From the NCBI RefSeq assembly GCF_005938745.2, contig NZ_VCBX02000001.1:5470501-5534500 (forward strand): 64,000 nucleotides of DNA, written 5' to 3'. The notes under the pieces were generated by a model that worked only from the letters and a program-made list of their open reading frames with translations, was not told where the DNA came from and searched no databases. Of the stretch, positions 46,050 to 55,924 are shown in pieces. The translations under genes and the position numbers were made by a program. The stretch is from Rhodococcus sp. KBS0724 (GTDB lineage Bacteria; Actinomycetota; Actinomycetes; Mycobacteriales; Mycobacteriaceae). Every line of letters starts with the position of its first letter. Position 1 is the stretch's first letter.

Positions 46050-46154
46050 ATGCTCACCAACGCCATCAACGCTTTCCTCGCACTCTGGGGCAGCGCCTCC
46101 GTCGGCAGCAGTGGATACCAGATCCCCCCGGGAACCCTTCCCTTCGGCTCCTGA
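46050..46154 (+). CDS. 34-aa small ORF, unknown
   Basis: A 34-codon ORF starting MLTNAINAFLALWGSASVG and ending IPPGTLPFGS. AAAGGAC (46037-46043) gives ideal 6-nt spacing to ATG 46050, and a perfect terminator hairpin follows 27 nt after the stop. A terminator on the left (45923) and this one on the right make it an independent transcription unit. The N-terminal half is a hydrophobic/amphipathic helix; the C-terminal half is Pro/Gly-rich. I do not recognise the family. It could be a small membrane-active peptide or a structured RNA that happens to hold an ORF. Confidence 0.55.
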   Translation: MLTNAINAFLALWGSASVGSSGYQIPPGTLPFGS

Positions 46155-46180
46155 GCCAGGACGCCGGGATAACCACCGGA

Positions 46181-46213
46181 AACCCGCTGAGTGCTAGCCC
46201 GACTCAGCGGGTT
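46181..46213 (+). terminator. terminator of the 34-aa ORF unit
   Basis: AACCCGCTGAGT (46181-46192) / ACTCAGCGGGTT (46202-46213), 12-bp perfect stem with 9-nt loop, followed by TC. Located between the small ORF and the CDF gene. Confidence 0.88.
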
Positions 46214-46284
46214 TCAACATGTGGACAGCTATCCGAACGACAGTCGCCACACAAAACCGTCCGCACGGGCCTAGCCTTAGCTCC

Positions 46285-47232
46285 GTGACCACCGAAACCG
46301 AAGCATCGGCCGACGAGAGCACCACCACCGTTGTACTGGCATTTGCCGCAAACGCCCTGATTGCCGGAGCAAAAACAGCAGCCGCGGTCGTCACCGGATC
46401 AGCGTCGATGGTTGCCGAAGCCACACACTCTTGGGCCGACACCGGCAACGAGATCCTGCTCCTGATCGCCAACCGACGCTCCAAGCGCATACCCGACCGC
46501 GAACAACCCCTCGGCTACGGTCGCGAAGCGTACATCTGGTCGATGTTCGCGGCCCTCGGCCTCTTTGCGCTCGGCGCCGGAGTGTCGATCACCCACGGAA
46601 TCCAGGAACTCTTTCATTCGGAACCAGCCACCGATTTCGGGGTTGCCTACGCGGTTCTCGGAGTCTCCTTCATCCTCGAGGGCATCTCGTTCCGTCAGGC
46701 CTACAAGCAATTGCGGGCAGAAGCATCAGCCGTCAACAGTGACGTTCTCACCCAAGCCCTCAACACGTCCGACCCCACAACCCGGGCCGTATTCGCCGAA
46801 GATGCTGCGGCACTTATCGGTTTGATCATTGCCTTTGCCGGCGTCCTGCTGCACCAGATCACCGGATCACCGATCCCCGACGCACTGGGATCCATCCTCG
46901 TCGGCATCCTCCTGGGCGTCATCGCGATCATCCTGATCGACCGCAACCGACGATTCCTGGTCGGCGAGGAAGCGTCACCAACCCTGCGTGCCGCCGGCAT
47001 CAAAGCGCTGACACAACTACCCGACGTCAACCGAATCACGTTCCTGCGCATGGAATACCTGGGGCCGCGGCAGGTGTACCTCGTTGCCAGCATCGACGTC
47101 GTCGGGGACTACGCCGAATCGCGAGTAGCCCACACGCTGCGCGACCTCGAGCGCACACTCGAGCAGAGTCCACGCGTCGTACGAGCAATCCTGACGCTCT
47201 CGACTCCGGAAGAACCGTCGATCACGGTCTGA
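46285..47232 (+). CDS. cation diffusion facilitator transporter (ZnT9-like)
   Basis: 315 aa CDF family protein. Six TM segments in residues 15-215; metal site in TM2 HSWAD (ATHSWADTGNE) and, in TM5, an EDAAAL motif (AVFAEDAAALIGL) in place of the usual HxxxD. This is the SLC30A9/ZnT9-like pattern. C-terminal cytoplasmic domain at about 220-310. Probable Zn, Co, Mn or Fe efflux; the ion cannot be assigned. A -10 TAGCCT (46272-46277) 7 nt before GTG 46285 suggests a leaderless mRNA; the frame opens earlier at 46219 within the terminator region. Confidence 0.87.
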   Translation: MTTETEASADESTTTVVLAFAANALIAGAKTAAAVVTGSASMVAEATHSWADTGNEILLLIANRRSKRIPDREQPLGYGREAYIWSMFAALGLFALGAGVSITHGIQELFHSEPATDFGVAYAVLGVSFILEGISFRQAYKQLRAEASAVNSDVLTQALNTSDPTTRAVFAEDAAALIGLIIAFAGVLLHQITGSPIPDALGSILVGILLGVIAIILIDRNRRFLVGEEASPTLRAAGIKALTQLPDVNRITFLRMEYLGPRQVYLVASIDVVGDYAESRVAHTLRDLERTLEQSPRVVRAILTLSTPEEPSITV

Positions 47233-47251
47233 AAGCCGATACTCTCGGTTG

Positions 47252-47560
47252 ATGCGCGTTCTGGTCGTTGTACTCATGGTTCTGGGATTTATTGTCGGCG
47301 GAATTCCCCTGGTGGGCGTTGCAATCGACGTGATGACCAGTTCGGACGACAACATCGTGTTCCAGGGAGGGTACGCACCGCTAACTAGTGTGCAGATGAG
47401 CCGGGACTACGAGTCGACGCTGGACATCTCCTTCAGAGCACTCCCCGATACCTCGCCCCGGTGGTTGATTCTCGCCGCCTATCCCCTGATCGGAGCAGCC
47501 TTGGGCGCTCTGACCGCCGCCGTACTCGGCCGTCGCGGGTGGCGCCTGACGCGCGCCTGA
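47252..47560 (+). CDS. small two-TM hypothetical protein
   Basis: 102 aa. TM1 at about 3-28 (LVVVLMVLGFIVGGIPLVG), a 40-residue external loop, and TM2 at about 70-93 (LILAAYPLIGAALGALTAA), ending in a basic RRGWRLTRA tail. No recognised domain. It lies 19 nt after the CDF gene and could be co-transcribed with it. A TTG at 47249 is an alternative start. It ends 59 nt from the convergent cysE. Confidence 0.65.
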   Translation: MRVLVVVLMVLGFIVGGIPLVGVAIDVMTSSDDNIVFQGGYAPLTSVQMSRDYESTLDISFRALPDTSPRWLILAAYPLIGAALGALTAAVLGRRGWRLTRA

Positions 47561-47619
47561 TCAGACACCGATGGCCGCCCCACCGTCGAAACGAGGAGCG
47601 GCCACCGAGAGAACAGAGT

Positions 47620-48198
47620 TCAGATGTACATCGCAGGATCGATGTAACTGTTCGGATCCACCAACTTCTCCTTGGCGGTCCGCGGCCGAGCCACTGCGGG
47701 AATACCCGTTGCAATGGAATCGGCCGGAACATCACGCGTCACAACAGCATTGGCACCGATAGCGCTACCCTCACCGATGACAACAGGCCCCAAGATCTTG
47801 GCACCCGCACCAACGGTGACCCGATCGCCGAGCGTCGGATGACGCTTGACCTGCTCGAGTGACCGGCCGCCGAGCGTGACACCGTGATAGAGCATGACAT
47901 CGTTGCCGATCTCAGCAGTCTCCCCGATCACGACGCCCATGCCGTGGTCGATGAAAAACCGTCGACCGATGGTCGCGCCGGGATGGATCTCGATGCCGGT
48001 GGCAAAACGTGTCAGCTGCGACAACACCCGCGCCGGGCCGCGCAGAGCGGGCACAGCCCACATCTTGTGCGCGATCCGGTGCGACCAGATGGCATGCAGC
48101 CCTGAGTAAACGAGGGCATTCTCCACATTGCTGCGCGCGGCAGGATCCTGACCGCGCGCAGCCTGCAGGTCCTCGCGAATGACGCCGAGGATACTCAC
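47620..48198 (-). CDS. cysE: serine O-acetyltransferase CysE
   Basis: 192 aa short-type (EpsC-like) serine acetyltransferase making O-acetylserine from serine and acetyl-CoA. Left-handed beta-helix hexapeptide repeats from about 65 to 165, with [21 protein letters not shown] carrying catalytic Asp-His and [12 protein letters not shown]. The C-terminus ends in Ile (DPAMYI), as needed to insert into the CysK active site in the cysteine synthase complex. GTG 48198 starts 5 nt after cysK, so the two are one operon. Confidence 0.94.
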   Translation of the reverse strand: MSILGVIREDLQAARGQDPAARSNVENALVYSGLHAIWSHRIAHKMWAVPALRGPARVLSQLTRFATGIEIHPGATIGRRFFIDHGMGVVIGETAEIGNDVMLYHGVTLGGRSLEQVKRHPTLGDRVTVGAGAKILGPVVIGEGSAIGANAVVTRDVPADSIATGIPAVARPRTAKEKLVDPNSYIDPAMYI

Positions 48199-48203
48199 GA
48201 ACC

Positions 48204-49139
48204 TCAGTCCCGGATGTGTTCGAACAGCGGGGTGGAGATGTAACGCTCACCGAAGTCGGGCACGACAACAACAATCAACTTGCCGGCGTTCTCGGGACGC
48301 TTCGCCAGTTCGAGTGCGGCCCAGACGTTGGCTCCGGAGGAGACGCCACCGAGGATGCCCTCGTCGGTGCCCAATGCGCGCGCGGTGGTGACTGCGTCGT
48401 CGAACTTGACGTCGACGATCTCGTCGTAGATCTCACGATCGAGGACGTCGGGCACGAAGTTCGCGCCGATGCCCTGGATCTTGTGGGGGCCAGGCTGGCC
48501 ACCGGTCAGGATCGGGGAATCAGCAGGCTCGACGCCGACGATCTTGACGCCGGGCTTGCGCGACTTGAGGGTCCGGCCGACGCCGGTGAGAGTTCCACCG
48601 GTACCGATACCGGCGACGAAGATGTCGATGGCACCGTCCGTGTCCGCCCACACCTCTTCGCCGGTGGTGGCCTCGTGGATGGCGGGGTTCGCCGGGTTAC
48701 CGAACTGGTTGGCCGATACGGCGTTTTCGGTCTGCTCGACAATTTCCTTGGCCTTGGCGACTGCGCCTGCCATTCCGTCGGCACCCGGGGTCAGCACGAT
48801 TTCGGCACCGTAGGCGCGCAGCATGACGCGACGCTCGGTGGACATCGTCTCCGGCATGGTCAGGATGACCTTGTAGCCGCGAGCAGCACCGACCATGGCG
48901 AGTGCGATACCGGTGTTGCCACTGGTGCCCTCGACGATGGTTCCGCCGGGCTTGAGAGCGCCGGACTTCTCGGCGGCGTCGATGATCGCCACACCGATCC
49001 GGTCCTTGACGCTGTTGGCTGGGTTGTAGAACTCGAGCTTCGCTACAACCTGCGCTCCGAGTCCGTCGGTCAAGCGGTTGAGTCGCACCAGCGGGGTGCG
49101 CCCGACCAACTCGGTGACGTCGTTGTAAATTCCGGTCAT
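48204..49139 (-). CDS. cysK: cysteine synthase A (O-acetylserine sulfhydrylase)
   Basis: 311 aa PLP enzyme converting O-acetylserine and sulfide to cysteine. PLP lysine in [12 protein letters not shown] (about Lys44), the substrate loop TSGNTGIAL, and the PLP phosphate loop [10 protein letters not shown] are intact. ATG 49139 has GGAGG upstream with 7-nt spacing. It is the first gene of the cysK-cysE operon. No sulfur riboswitch or clear regulator site is visible in the roughly 130 nt upstream, apart from a weak TGATG-N9-CATCA repeat. Confidence 0.95.
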   Translation of the reverse strand: MTGIYNDVTELVGRTPLVRLNRLTDGLGAQVVAKLEFYNPANSVKDRIGVAIIDAAEKSGALKPGGTIVEGTSGNTGIALAMVGAARGYKVILTMPETMSTERRVMLRAYGAEIVLTPGADGMAGAVAKAKEIVEQTENAVSANQFGNPANPAIHEATTGEEVWADTDGAIDIFVAGIGTGGTLTGVGRTLKSRKPGVKIVGVEPADSPILTGGQPGPHKIQGIGANFVPDVLDREIYDEIVDVKFDDAVTTARALGTDEGILGGVSSGANVWAALELAKRPENAGKLIVVVVPDFGERYISTPLFEHIRD

Positions 49140-49272
49140 TTCCGTACCTCCATGCGGCCGCAGTGTCGACCGGGTCGTTTCCTTGATGAGGTTATTGCAT
49201 CATTCGATGTGTCCTATAGCTCAACCGGGCCGGTTAAGACCCCAGAACTACCCGAAAATATCTCCCGGAACG

Positions 49273-49310
49273 CCGAATGCCGCATCCGGTCGATCAGATG
49301 CGGCATTCGG
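49273..49310 (-). terminator. pckG terminator
   Basis: CCGAATGCCGCATC / GATGCGGCATTCGG, a perfect 14-bp stem with 10-nt loop, about 30 nt after the pckG stop on the minus strand. No T-tract. Confidence 0.85.
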
Positions 49311-49337
49311 GTCACAAGAACTGAAATAGCGAGGGAC

Positions 49338-51167
<1,830 letters not shown>

Positions 51168-51496
51168 CAAACTCTCCTGGGGTGAGCCGGAACCGGGTTC
51201 TCGTGACACCGGATGCGAACTGCAGCGCCCCGATACCAGTCGATCCCGGTGTCCCCCTCTCGACGGGGTCCAGCCGCGTCATCCACTCACGTGGATTTCA
51301 CGGACGCCGGGTGTCCTATGTACTGAGGTTAACGCTGGCTGTTCACCTGCAGGTAATCGGGTGCGGTCAGAAATGTCACAGAAACGATTCAGATGGTGTA
51401 TCCACAACGCGTACCCGGCTTCCAATAGAGGCAAACGGTCCCGGATCGCAAGGCGAACGGTCCTTTACGCACGTCACTCAGTGCCTTCTCCTAGTG
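51168..51496. other. pckG upstream region
   Basis: 329 nt without a supportable gene. It contains a perfect 10-bp palindrome ACCTGCAGGT (51345-51354) and a half CRP/GlxR-like site TGTGA-N6-TGACC (minus strand, about 51365-51382). A carbon-source-responsive promoter for pckG is expected here, but no -10/-35 pair is convincing. Confidence 0.4.
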
Positions 51497-51871
51497 TCAC
51501 AGGGTGCCAGAATCGATGCGATCCCACACCAATACGCCTTGTTCGTCTCGATGACATTCCCACCCCGCGAAGTCTCCGTCCGACTCCACGATCGTGACGC
51601 GGTCGGCAGCGCCGTCACGATCGAAATCCGAGACGACAACAATGGCAGCGGCATCACTGCCGGAACTGTCCGTCGACACGACACGACTGTCGACGATCCC
51701 GTCACCGTCCAGATCGAACGCGTCGAGAGTTGTCGTGAGATCCCCGACGTCCAAAGTCCCCGTTCCCGGCCCGAAAGTCGCGGGGTCGATGCCTTCTGCC
51801 GACAAATGATCGGCCACCACGTCGCACTGCCCCGTGTCGACGACGCCGGCTGTGATCAGAAGTCCGTCCAT
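51497..51871 (-). CDS. small Asp-rich protein with EF-hand-like loops
   Basis: 124 aa acidic protein. Two calcium-loop-like segments, FDLDGDGIVDS and SDFDRDGAADR, resemble dockerin/EF-hand or FG-GAP loops. It ends GVLVWDRIDSGTL; no signal peptide. I do not know its function; such small DxDxDG proteins are common in Rhodococcus and Nocardia. ATG 51871 with GGGGGAA upstream is preferred over the longer frame to 51904. It stands alone between pckG and the GTPase pair. Confidence 0.7.
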   Translation of the reverse strand: MDGLLITAGVVDTGQCDVVADHLSAEGIDPATFGPGTGTLDVGDLTTTLDAFDLDGDGIVDSRVVSTDSSGSDAAAIVVVSDFDRDGAADRVTIVESDGDFAGWECHRDEQGVLVWDRIDSGTL

Positions 51872-51982
51872 TACTTCCCCCTGTGCTTGATTCTTCCCCG
51901 GCAACCCCTACCGAGATTCATCAGTACTACCAGATTTTCGTCGACATTCACCGACAAAAATCGGGGCCTGTGGACAACTCGT

Positions 51983-53338
51983 TCAGGCCCCGGCGCCGTT
52001 CAGAACGGCCAGGTCACGTTCACACGCGGCCAATTGTCCGGAACGTGCCTGTCCCAGTTCTCGGAGCTCGATGTCGATCTCCGCAATTCGCGCTTGCGCC
52101 GACGCAACCAGCTCGCGGCTCTCCGCCAGGATCGCGCTACCCAGATCCACTTCTGCGTCAAGGAGACCGTTCAGCACGCGCTGCTCCCATTGCGCTCGGA
52201 CGGTGGCCATCGTTTCCGCCAGCCACGCACGGGCGTGCGCCCGATCTGCCGCAATGCTTCTCGTGCGGCTCAACCACCACGCAGCGGTTGCGCCGAGCAC
52301 CAGAGTTACCGGAATGCTCGCTATGTCGAGGGCCGGCACCATCTCCAGCGGAATGACCGCGATCCGCCCCAAACCGAGCCCCGCCGAGGCACCGACCAAC
52401 ACGGTGATGCGCTCTTCATTTCCACGCGGCCGCATTGCCGGGTCATCGGGAAAATGTGGGAGCGCGACGCTCCCACCCCTTTCGCCGATTCCGACTGCTG
52501 TGGCTATCGCAGCGTCGAAAGCCACTGTGTAGCTCTCGACTTCGTGTTGCAGGCGTCCCGGCAAACTGTCGAGTTCACTGCGGGAAGACTCCTCGATCCA
52601 CAGGCGCGCCGACGCCACCGTAGTTCGAGAGGTGTCCGCGATCTGCTGCGAAAGTTCGGCTCGCGCACGCTGGAGCCTGCTCCGCATCTGAGCCAGTCGT
52701 TCGCTACGTCGACCGTCACGGTCGGTGAGCAAACCGGTGCGCTCCGCACGCAGTTCGGCACCAGGATCACTCTCGCGCAGGTTTCGGATCTCGAGGTCGA
52801 TCATGCGTCGGGTTTCCGCGATCACACCGCCGCCGGGCTGCGATACGGCACGTCGGCGGACTGCGTCGATGACGTCGAACAGCGGCGCGACGCCACCACC
52901 TTCGGACAGGACGATGATTGTCGCCCCACCGTAAATATCGCTGTGATCTGCAAGAATTCTCTGGTCGCGGTCGCGCACCGATTCCCAGTCGGGGTTCACA
53001 TTCGCTTTGGTCATCACAACCGCAAACGGCAAGCCGCCAACCCCGGATTCGTCGAGCAACTCCAATTCTTCGCGCCCGATCACGCTGGCCGCGTCGACAA
53101 CCAGCAACACGATGATGGCGTTACTCGCGTGATCGACGCTCGTATATCCGCCCGCCGCGCGAAGGTGTCTTTCCACGTCTTCGCGACCACATCGTGGCAG
53201 CCCGAGAACAAAAACACTTGCATTACTTGATGATTCATCAGCCCACGCCACATCGACATCACCAGACAACCCGGCTGGGTTCCATCTCCGAACCACGGGA
53301 TGGACCACCGCCGGCAGAACCGAAGCCACATCGCTCAC
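51983..53338 (-). CDS. degenerate dynamin-like GTPase, second of pair (Rv0210-like)
   Basis: 451 aa. N-terminal G-domain-like region with eroded motifs: the P-loop position reads LGLPRCGREDV (no GK[ST]) and the G4 position reads MTKAN instead of NKxD. Then a long helical/coiled-coil region (about 195-300), a hydrophobic hairpin (about 315-360, LVGASAGLGLGRIAVIPLEM and SIPVTLVLGATAAWWL) that could insert in membrane, and a C-terminal helical part. This layout is dynamin/IniA-like. GTG 53338 overlaps the upstream stop (GTGA). Probably forms a complex with the partner just upstream. Confidence 0.75.
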   Translation of the reverse strand: MSDVASVLPAVVHPVVRRWNPAGLSGDVDVAWADESSSNASVFVLGLPRCGREDVERHLRAAGGYTSVDHASNAIIVLLVVDAASVIGREELELLDESGVGGLPFAVVMTKANVNPDWESVRDRDQRILADHSDIYGGATIIVLSEGGGVAPLFDVIDAVRRRAVSQPGGGVIAETRRMIDLEIRNLRESDPGAELRAERTGLLTDRDGRRSERLAQMRSRLQRARAELSQQIADTSRTTVASARLWIEESSRSELDSLPGRLQHEVESYTVAFDAAIATAVGIGERGGSVALPHFPDDPAMRPRGNEERITVLVGASAGLGLGRIAVIPLEMVPALDIASIPVTLVLGATAAWWLSRTRSIAADRAHARAWLAETMATVRAQWEQRVLNGLLDAEVDLGSAILAESRELVASAQARIAEIDIELRELGQARSGQLAACERDLAVLNGAGA

Positions 53339-54279
53339 GCACTCACCTCCGACCTGTCTCGCTCGCCGCCGAGAAGCACCCACCGCCTCACATACGCCCG
53401 GTGGACCAGCGATATCGACTCAGCCCAGGCGGGATGCTCACGCTGCGTCGGCCCGCCCCACCACTGCGCACACCTGCGCGCGTCCTCCGCTGTGGTCGGC
53501 GTAGGAGGTGCATCTGCCACAAATTCACACAGTTCCGGACGCGTCAGCGCACCTGTCGCGGCAAAGATCAGCCCGGAATCAGTCCGTAGATACTGTTCGA
53601 CCTCATCTCTGGCACCGGCTGACTCCCCCACCTCGGCGCCGGCAGCGACACGCGCCAGTATCGATCGAATTCCGTCTACTCTGCGCCACCACCACAGCTC
53701 GAGAATCGGCGACAACTCGTCGAAGAGCGCTTCCCGGCCTTGTCCGGTCAACGCGACCAGAGGAACTGTGACGGCGGAGAGCTCACCGGAAATCTCGGCC
53801 GCACGTGCCAGCGCGTCCTCCCACCCGTCACCGATGTGGTCGGCTTTGTTCAGAACGGCAAGGCAGTGATCGGACACCTGGCCGACTGCGCGTCGGTCCG
53901 CGTCTCGGATCGCATCGACTACGACGACCACAACACAGTGGCTGCTCAGATCCGGATCTGTCGCACCGGGCACGTCGAAGGCTCTCGTCTCCGTCGGAAT
54001 CACCGGCGCGCCTCCCACCCGATGGCTCGCGAAGGCATCACTCTCGAGTAATCGGGTCACCGCGGACCGTCCGACGCCACTACGACCGGCAACCAATACC
54101 TGCAACGGTGCGGTCAGCGATCCGACTATCGAATGCACCGCCTCCGCGGCGTGCTGATCGATCGACATCAACCGGTAAGCAAGCCGTCGCAGTTCGTCCA
54201 TCGGCGCCACACATGCATCGTCCAGTGAGACTGCGGGCACAATCCGAGCCCACGCCTTCACATTTTCCCCTGTGTTCAT
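53335..54279 (-). CDS. dynamin-like GTPase with altered P-loop, first of pair (Rv0209-like)
   Basis: 314 aa. P-loop AGRSGVGRSAV at about 65-75 has Arg in place of the invariant Lys; G4 LNKAD (about 143-147) is intact; G3 may be DVPGATDPD. The rest is helical with no TM. In M. tuberculosis a comparable pair (Rv0209, Rv0210) lies between trmB and pckA, so the arrangement is conserved. Coupled to the second gene by GTGA overlap. ATG 54279 follows GGGGTGGGG; GTG 54285 is an alternative start. Role unknown; membrane remodelling is a guess from fold. Confidence 0.75.
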   Translation of the reverse strand: MNTGENVKAWARIVPAVSLDDACVAPMDELRRLAYRLMSIDQHAAEAVHSIVGSLTAPLQVLVAGRSGVGRSAVTRLLESDAFASHRVGGAPVIPTETRAFDVPGATDPDLSSHCVVVVVVDAIRDADRRAVGQVSDHCLAVLNKADHIGDGWEDALARAAEISGELSAVTVPLVALTGQGREALFDELSPILELWWWRRVDGIRSILARVAAGAEVGESAGARDEVEQYLRTDSGLIFAATGALTRPELCEFVADAPPTPTTAEDARRCAQWWGGPTQREHPAWAESISLVHRAYVRRWVLLGGERDRSEVSA

Positions 54280-54439
54280 CCCCACCCCACGTTCCCCTTC
54301 GTGCTGGGCAGATTCTGTCAGGTTTACGACGACACGGCTGTTCCCGGCAGGTCATCTCACGTTCGGCTGTCCGATTTGGCGGGCCGTTCTCCGGAATTTT
54401 CCCAGAAAGTCTCAACTCGAACTTCAGACCCGTCTGCGC

Positions 54440-54452
54440 TATACGGCAGTCA
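54440..54452 (+). promoter_or_regulatory. -10 element of trmB-mmpL3 operon
   Basis: TATACG (54440-54445) lies 6 nt before ATG 54452, with no Shine-Dalgarno. It predicts a leaderless mRNA for trmB and the genes after it. Confidence 0.45.
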
Positions 54453-55210
54453 TGCGTGACAATGGACGCGTGAACGAAGCCGATCAGCACGCACTGCCAA
54501 CCCCGAACGCGGGCGAGACGGAAGACTCAAAGGGTTCCCGTCTCCATCCGCGCGTGACAAGTTTCCGTTCGCGCCGGGGTGCGCTGACCGACGCACAGCA
54601 GAAGTCCTGGGACCGTCAGTGGCCGCTTATCGGTGCCGATGTGTCCGACACTCCCCTCGACGCGACCGCCTGGTTCGGACGTGATGCTCCGCTGATCATC
54701 GAGATCGGATCGGGCACCGGAACCGCCACCGCTGCGATGGCCAAAGCCGAACCGCACGTCAATCTCATCGCCATCGAGGTCTACCGCCCCGGGCTCGCGC
54801 AACTCCTCCAGCAGGTCGAACGCGAAGAGATCCCGAACGTCCGCGTCCTGCGCGGCGACGCGATGGATGTACTGGAAAACATGATTGCCCCCGAGTCGCT
54901 GACGGGTGTGCGGGTGTTCTTCCCGGATCCGTGGCCCAAGGCTCGCCATCACAAGCGTCGCCTGTTGCAGGCCCCGACATTCTCGTTGATCGCCAATCGC
55001 CTCAAGCCCGGCGGAGTCCTCCACGTTGCCACCGACCACGCCGAATACGCGGAGTGGATCGAAGAAACCGGAAACGCCGAACCGCTCTTGAGCGCACTCG
55101 ACTGGGAATCCCCGATGACTCACGAGCGCCCTGTCACGAAGTTCGAAGACAAGGCCCATAAGGTCGGAAGTGCAATTACCGAGCTTATATGGGGGAAGAT
55201 CAGAGCATGA
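54452..55210 (+). CDS. trmB: tRNA (guanine-N7)-methyltransferase TrmB
   Basis: 252 aa SAM-dependent enzyme methylating G46 of tRNAs. SAM motif IEIGSGTGTATAAMA at about 88-102, and the family signature FFPDPWPKARHHKRRL at about 160-175 are intact; TDHAEYAEW near the end is also typical. The frame is open to 54272 upstream, opposite the GTPase gene, but homologues begin near ATG 54452. The stop overlaps the NYN gene (ATGA). First gene of trmB-NYN-mmpL3, as in M. tuberculosis Rv0208c-Rv0206c. Confidence 0.94.
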   Translation: MRDNGRVNEADQHALPTPNAGETEDSKGSRLHPRVTSFRSRRGALTDAQQKSWDRQWPLIGADVSDTPLDATAWFGRDAPLIIEIGSGTGTATAAMAKAEPHVNLIAIEVYRPGLAQLLQQVEREEIPNVRVLRGDAMDVLENMIAPESLTGVRVFFPDPWPKARHHKRRLLQAPTFSLIANRLKPGGVLHVATDHAEYAEWIEETGNAEPLLSALDWESPMTHERPVTKFEDKAHKVGSAITELIWGKIRA

Positions 55211-55914
55211 GCGTCAGCGAACAGCTATCCGACGACCTCGAGTCGTCAGGATCTCCACTCGACCTCGGTCGTGACTCCCGCCACCCCAAGCGGGTTCTCC
55301 TGGTGTGGGATGCCCCCAACCTGGACATGGGTCTCGGCGCCATCCTCGGTGGCCGACCTACCGCCGCCTACCGGCCACGATTCGACGCCCTCGGACGGTG
55401 GTTGCTGTCACGGACCGCTGAGCTGTCCGCTCGTGAGTCCGGCAATCTCGAACCCGAAGCGACCGTCTTCACGAATATTGCCACCGGCAGCGCCGACGTT
55501 GTGCGCCCGTGGGTCGAAGCGTTGCGTAACGTGGGTTTTGCGGTGTTCGCCAAGCCGAAGGTCGATGAGGACAGCGATGTCGATTCAGACATGCTCGAGC
55601 ACATCGCTCTGCGGTACGGCGAGGGACTGGCCGGAATCATGGTCGCGTCCGCCGACGGTCAAGCATTCCGCGAGCCGTTGGAAGACATCGCAGCGACCGG
55701 CATTCCGGTTCAGGTACTCGGATTCCGCGAGCACGCCAGCTGGGCTGTGTCGTCCGACGTCCTGGACTTCGTCGATCTCGAGGACATTCCCGGTGTCTTC
55801 CGCGAGCCTCTGCCGCGGGTAAGCCTGGATACGTTGCCCGACGAGGGCGCCTGGTTGCAGCCGTTCCGACCGCTTTCCGCCCTGCTTATCGGGCGAAAAA
55901 GTGTTGCCGAGTAG
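55207..55914 (+). CDS. NYN/PIN-like domain protein (Rv0207c-like)
   Basis: 235 aa, predicted NYN-type nuclease-fold protein. Strand 1 VLLVWDAPNLDMGLGAILGG carries the first acidic residue; DEDSDVDSDMLEHIALRYGEG and MVASADGQAF hold further conserved Asp residues of the PIN-like active site. No activity is known for the group; it is conserved between trmB and mmpL3 in mycobacteria and rhodococci. ATGA overlap with trmB; GGGGGAAG lies 8 nt upstream. Confidence 0.85.
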   Translation: MSVSEQLSDDLESSGSPLDLGRDSRHPKRVLLVWDAPNLDMGLGAILGGRPTAAYRPRFDALGRWLLSRTAELSARESGNLEPEATVFTNIATGSADVVRPWVEALRNVGFAVFAKPKVDEDSDVDSDMLEHIALRYGEGLAGIMVASADGQAFREPLEDIAATGIPVQVLGFREHASWAVSSDVLDFVDLEDIPGVFREPLPRVSLDTLPDEGAWLQPFRPLSALLIGRKSVAE

Positions 55915-55924
55915 GAGTTGATCA

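Noticed and set aside
46202..46285. Start of the CDF gene at 46219
   Set aside because: That start is only 5 nt past a terminator hairpin and lacks an RBS; GTG 46285 has a -10 at the right distance for a leaderless start.
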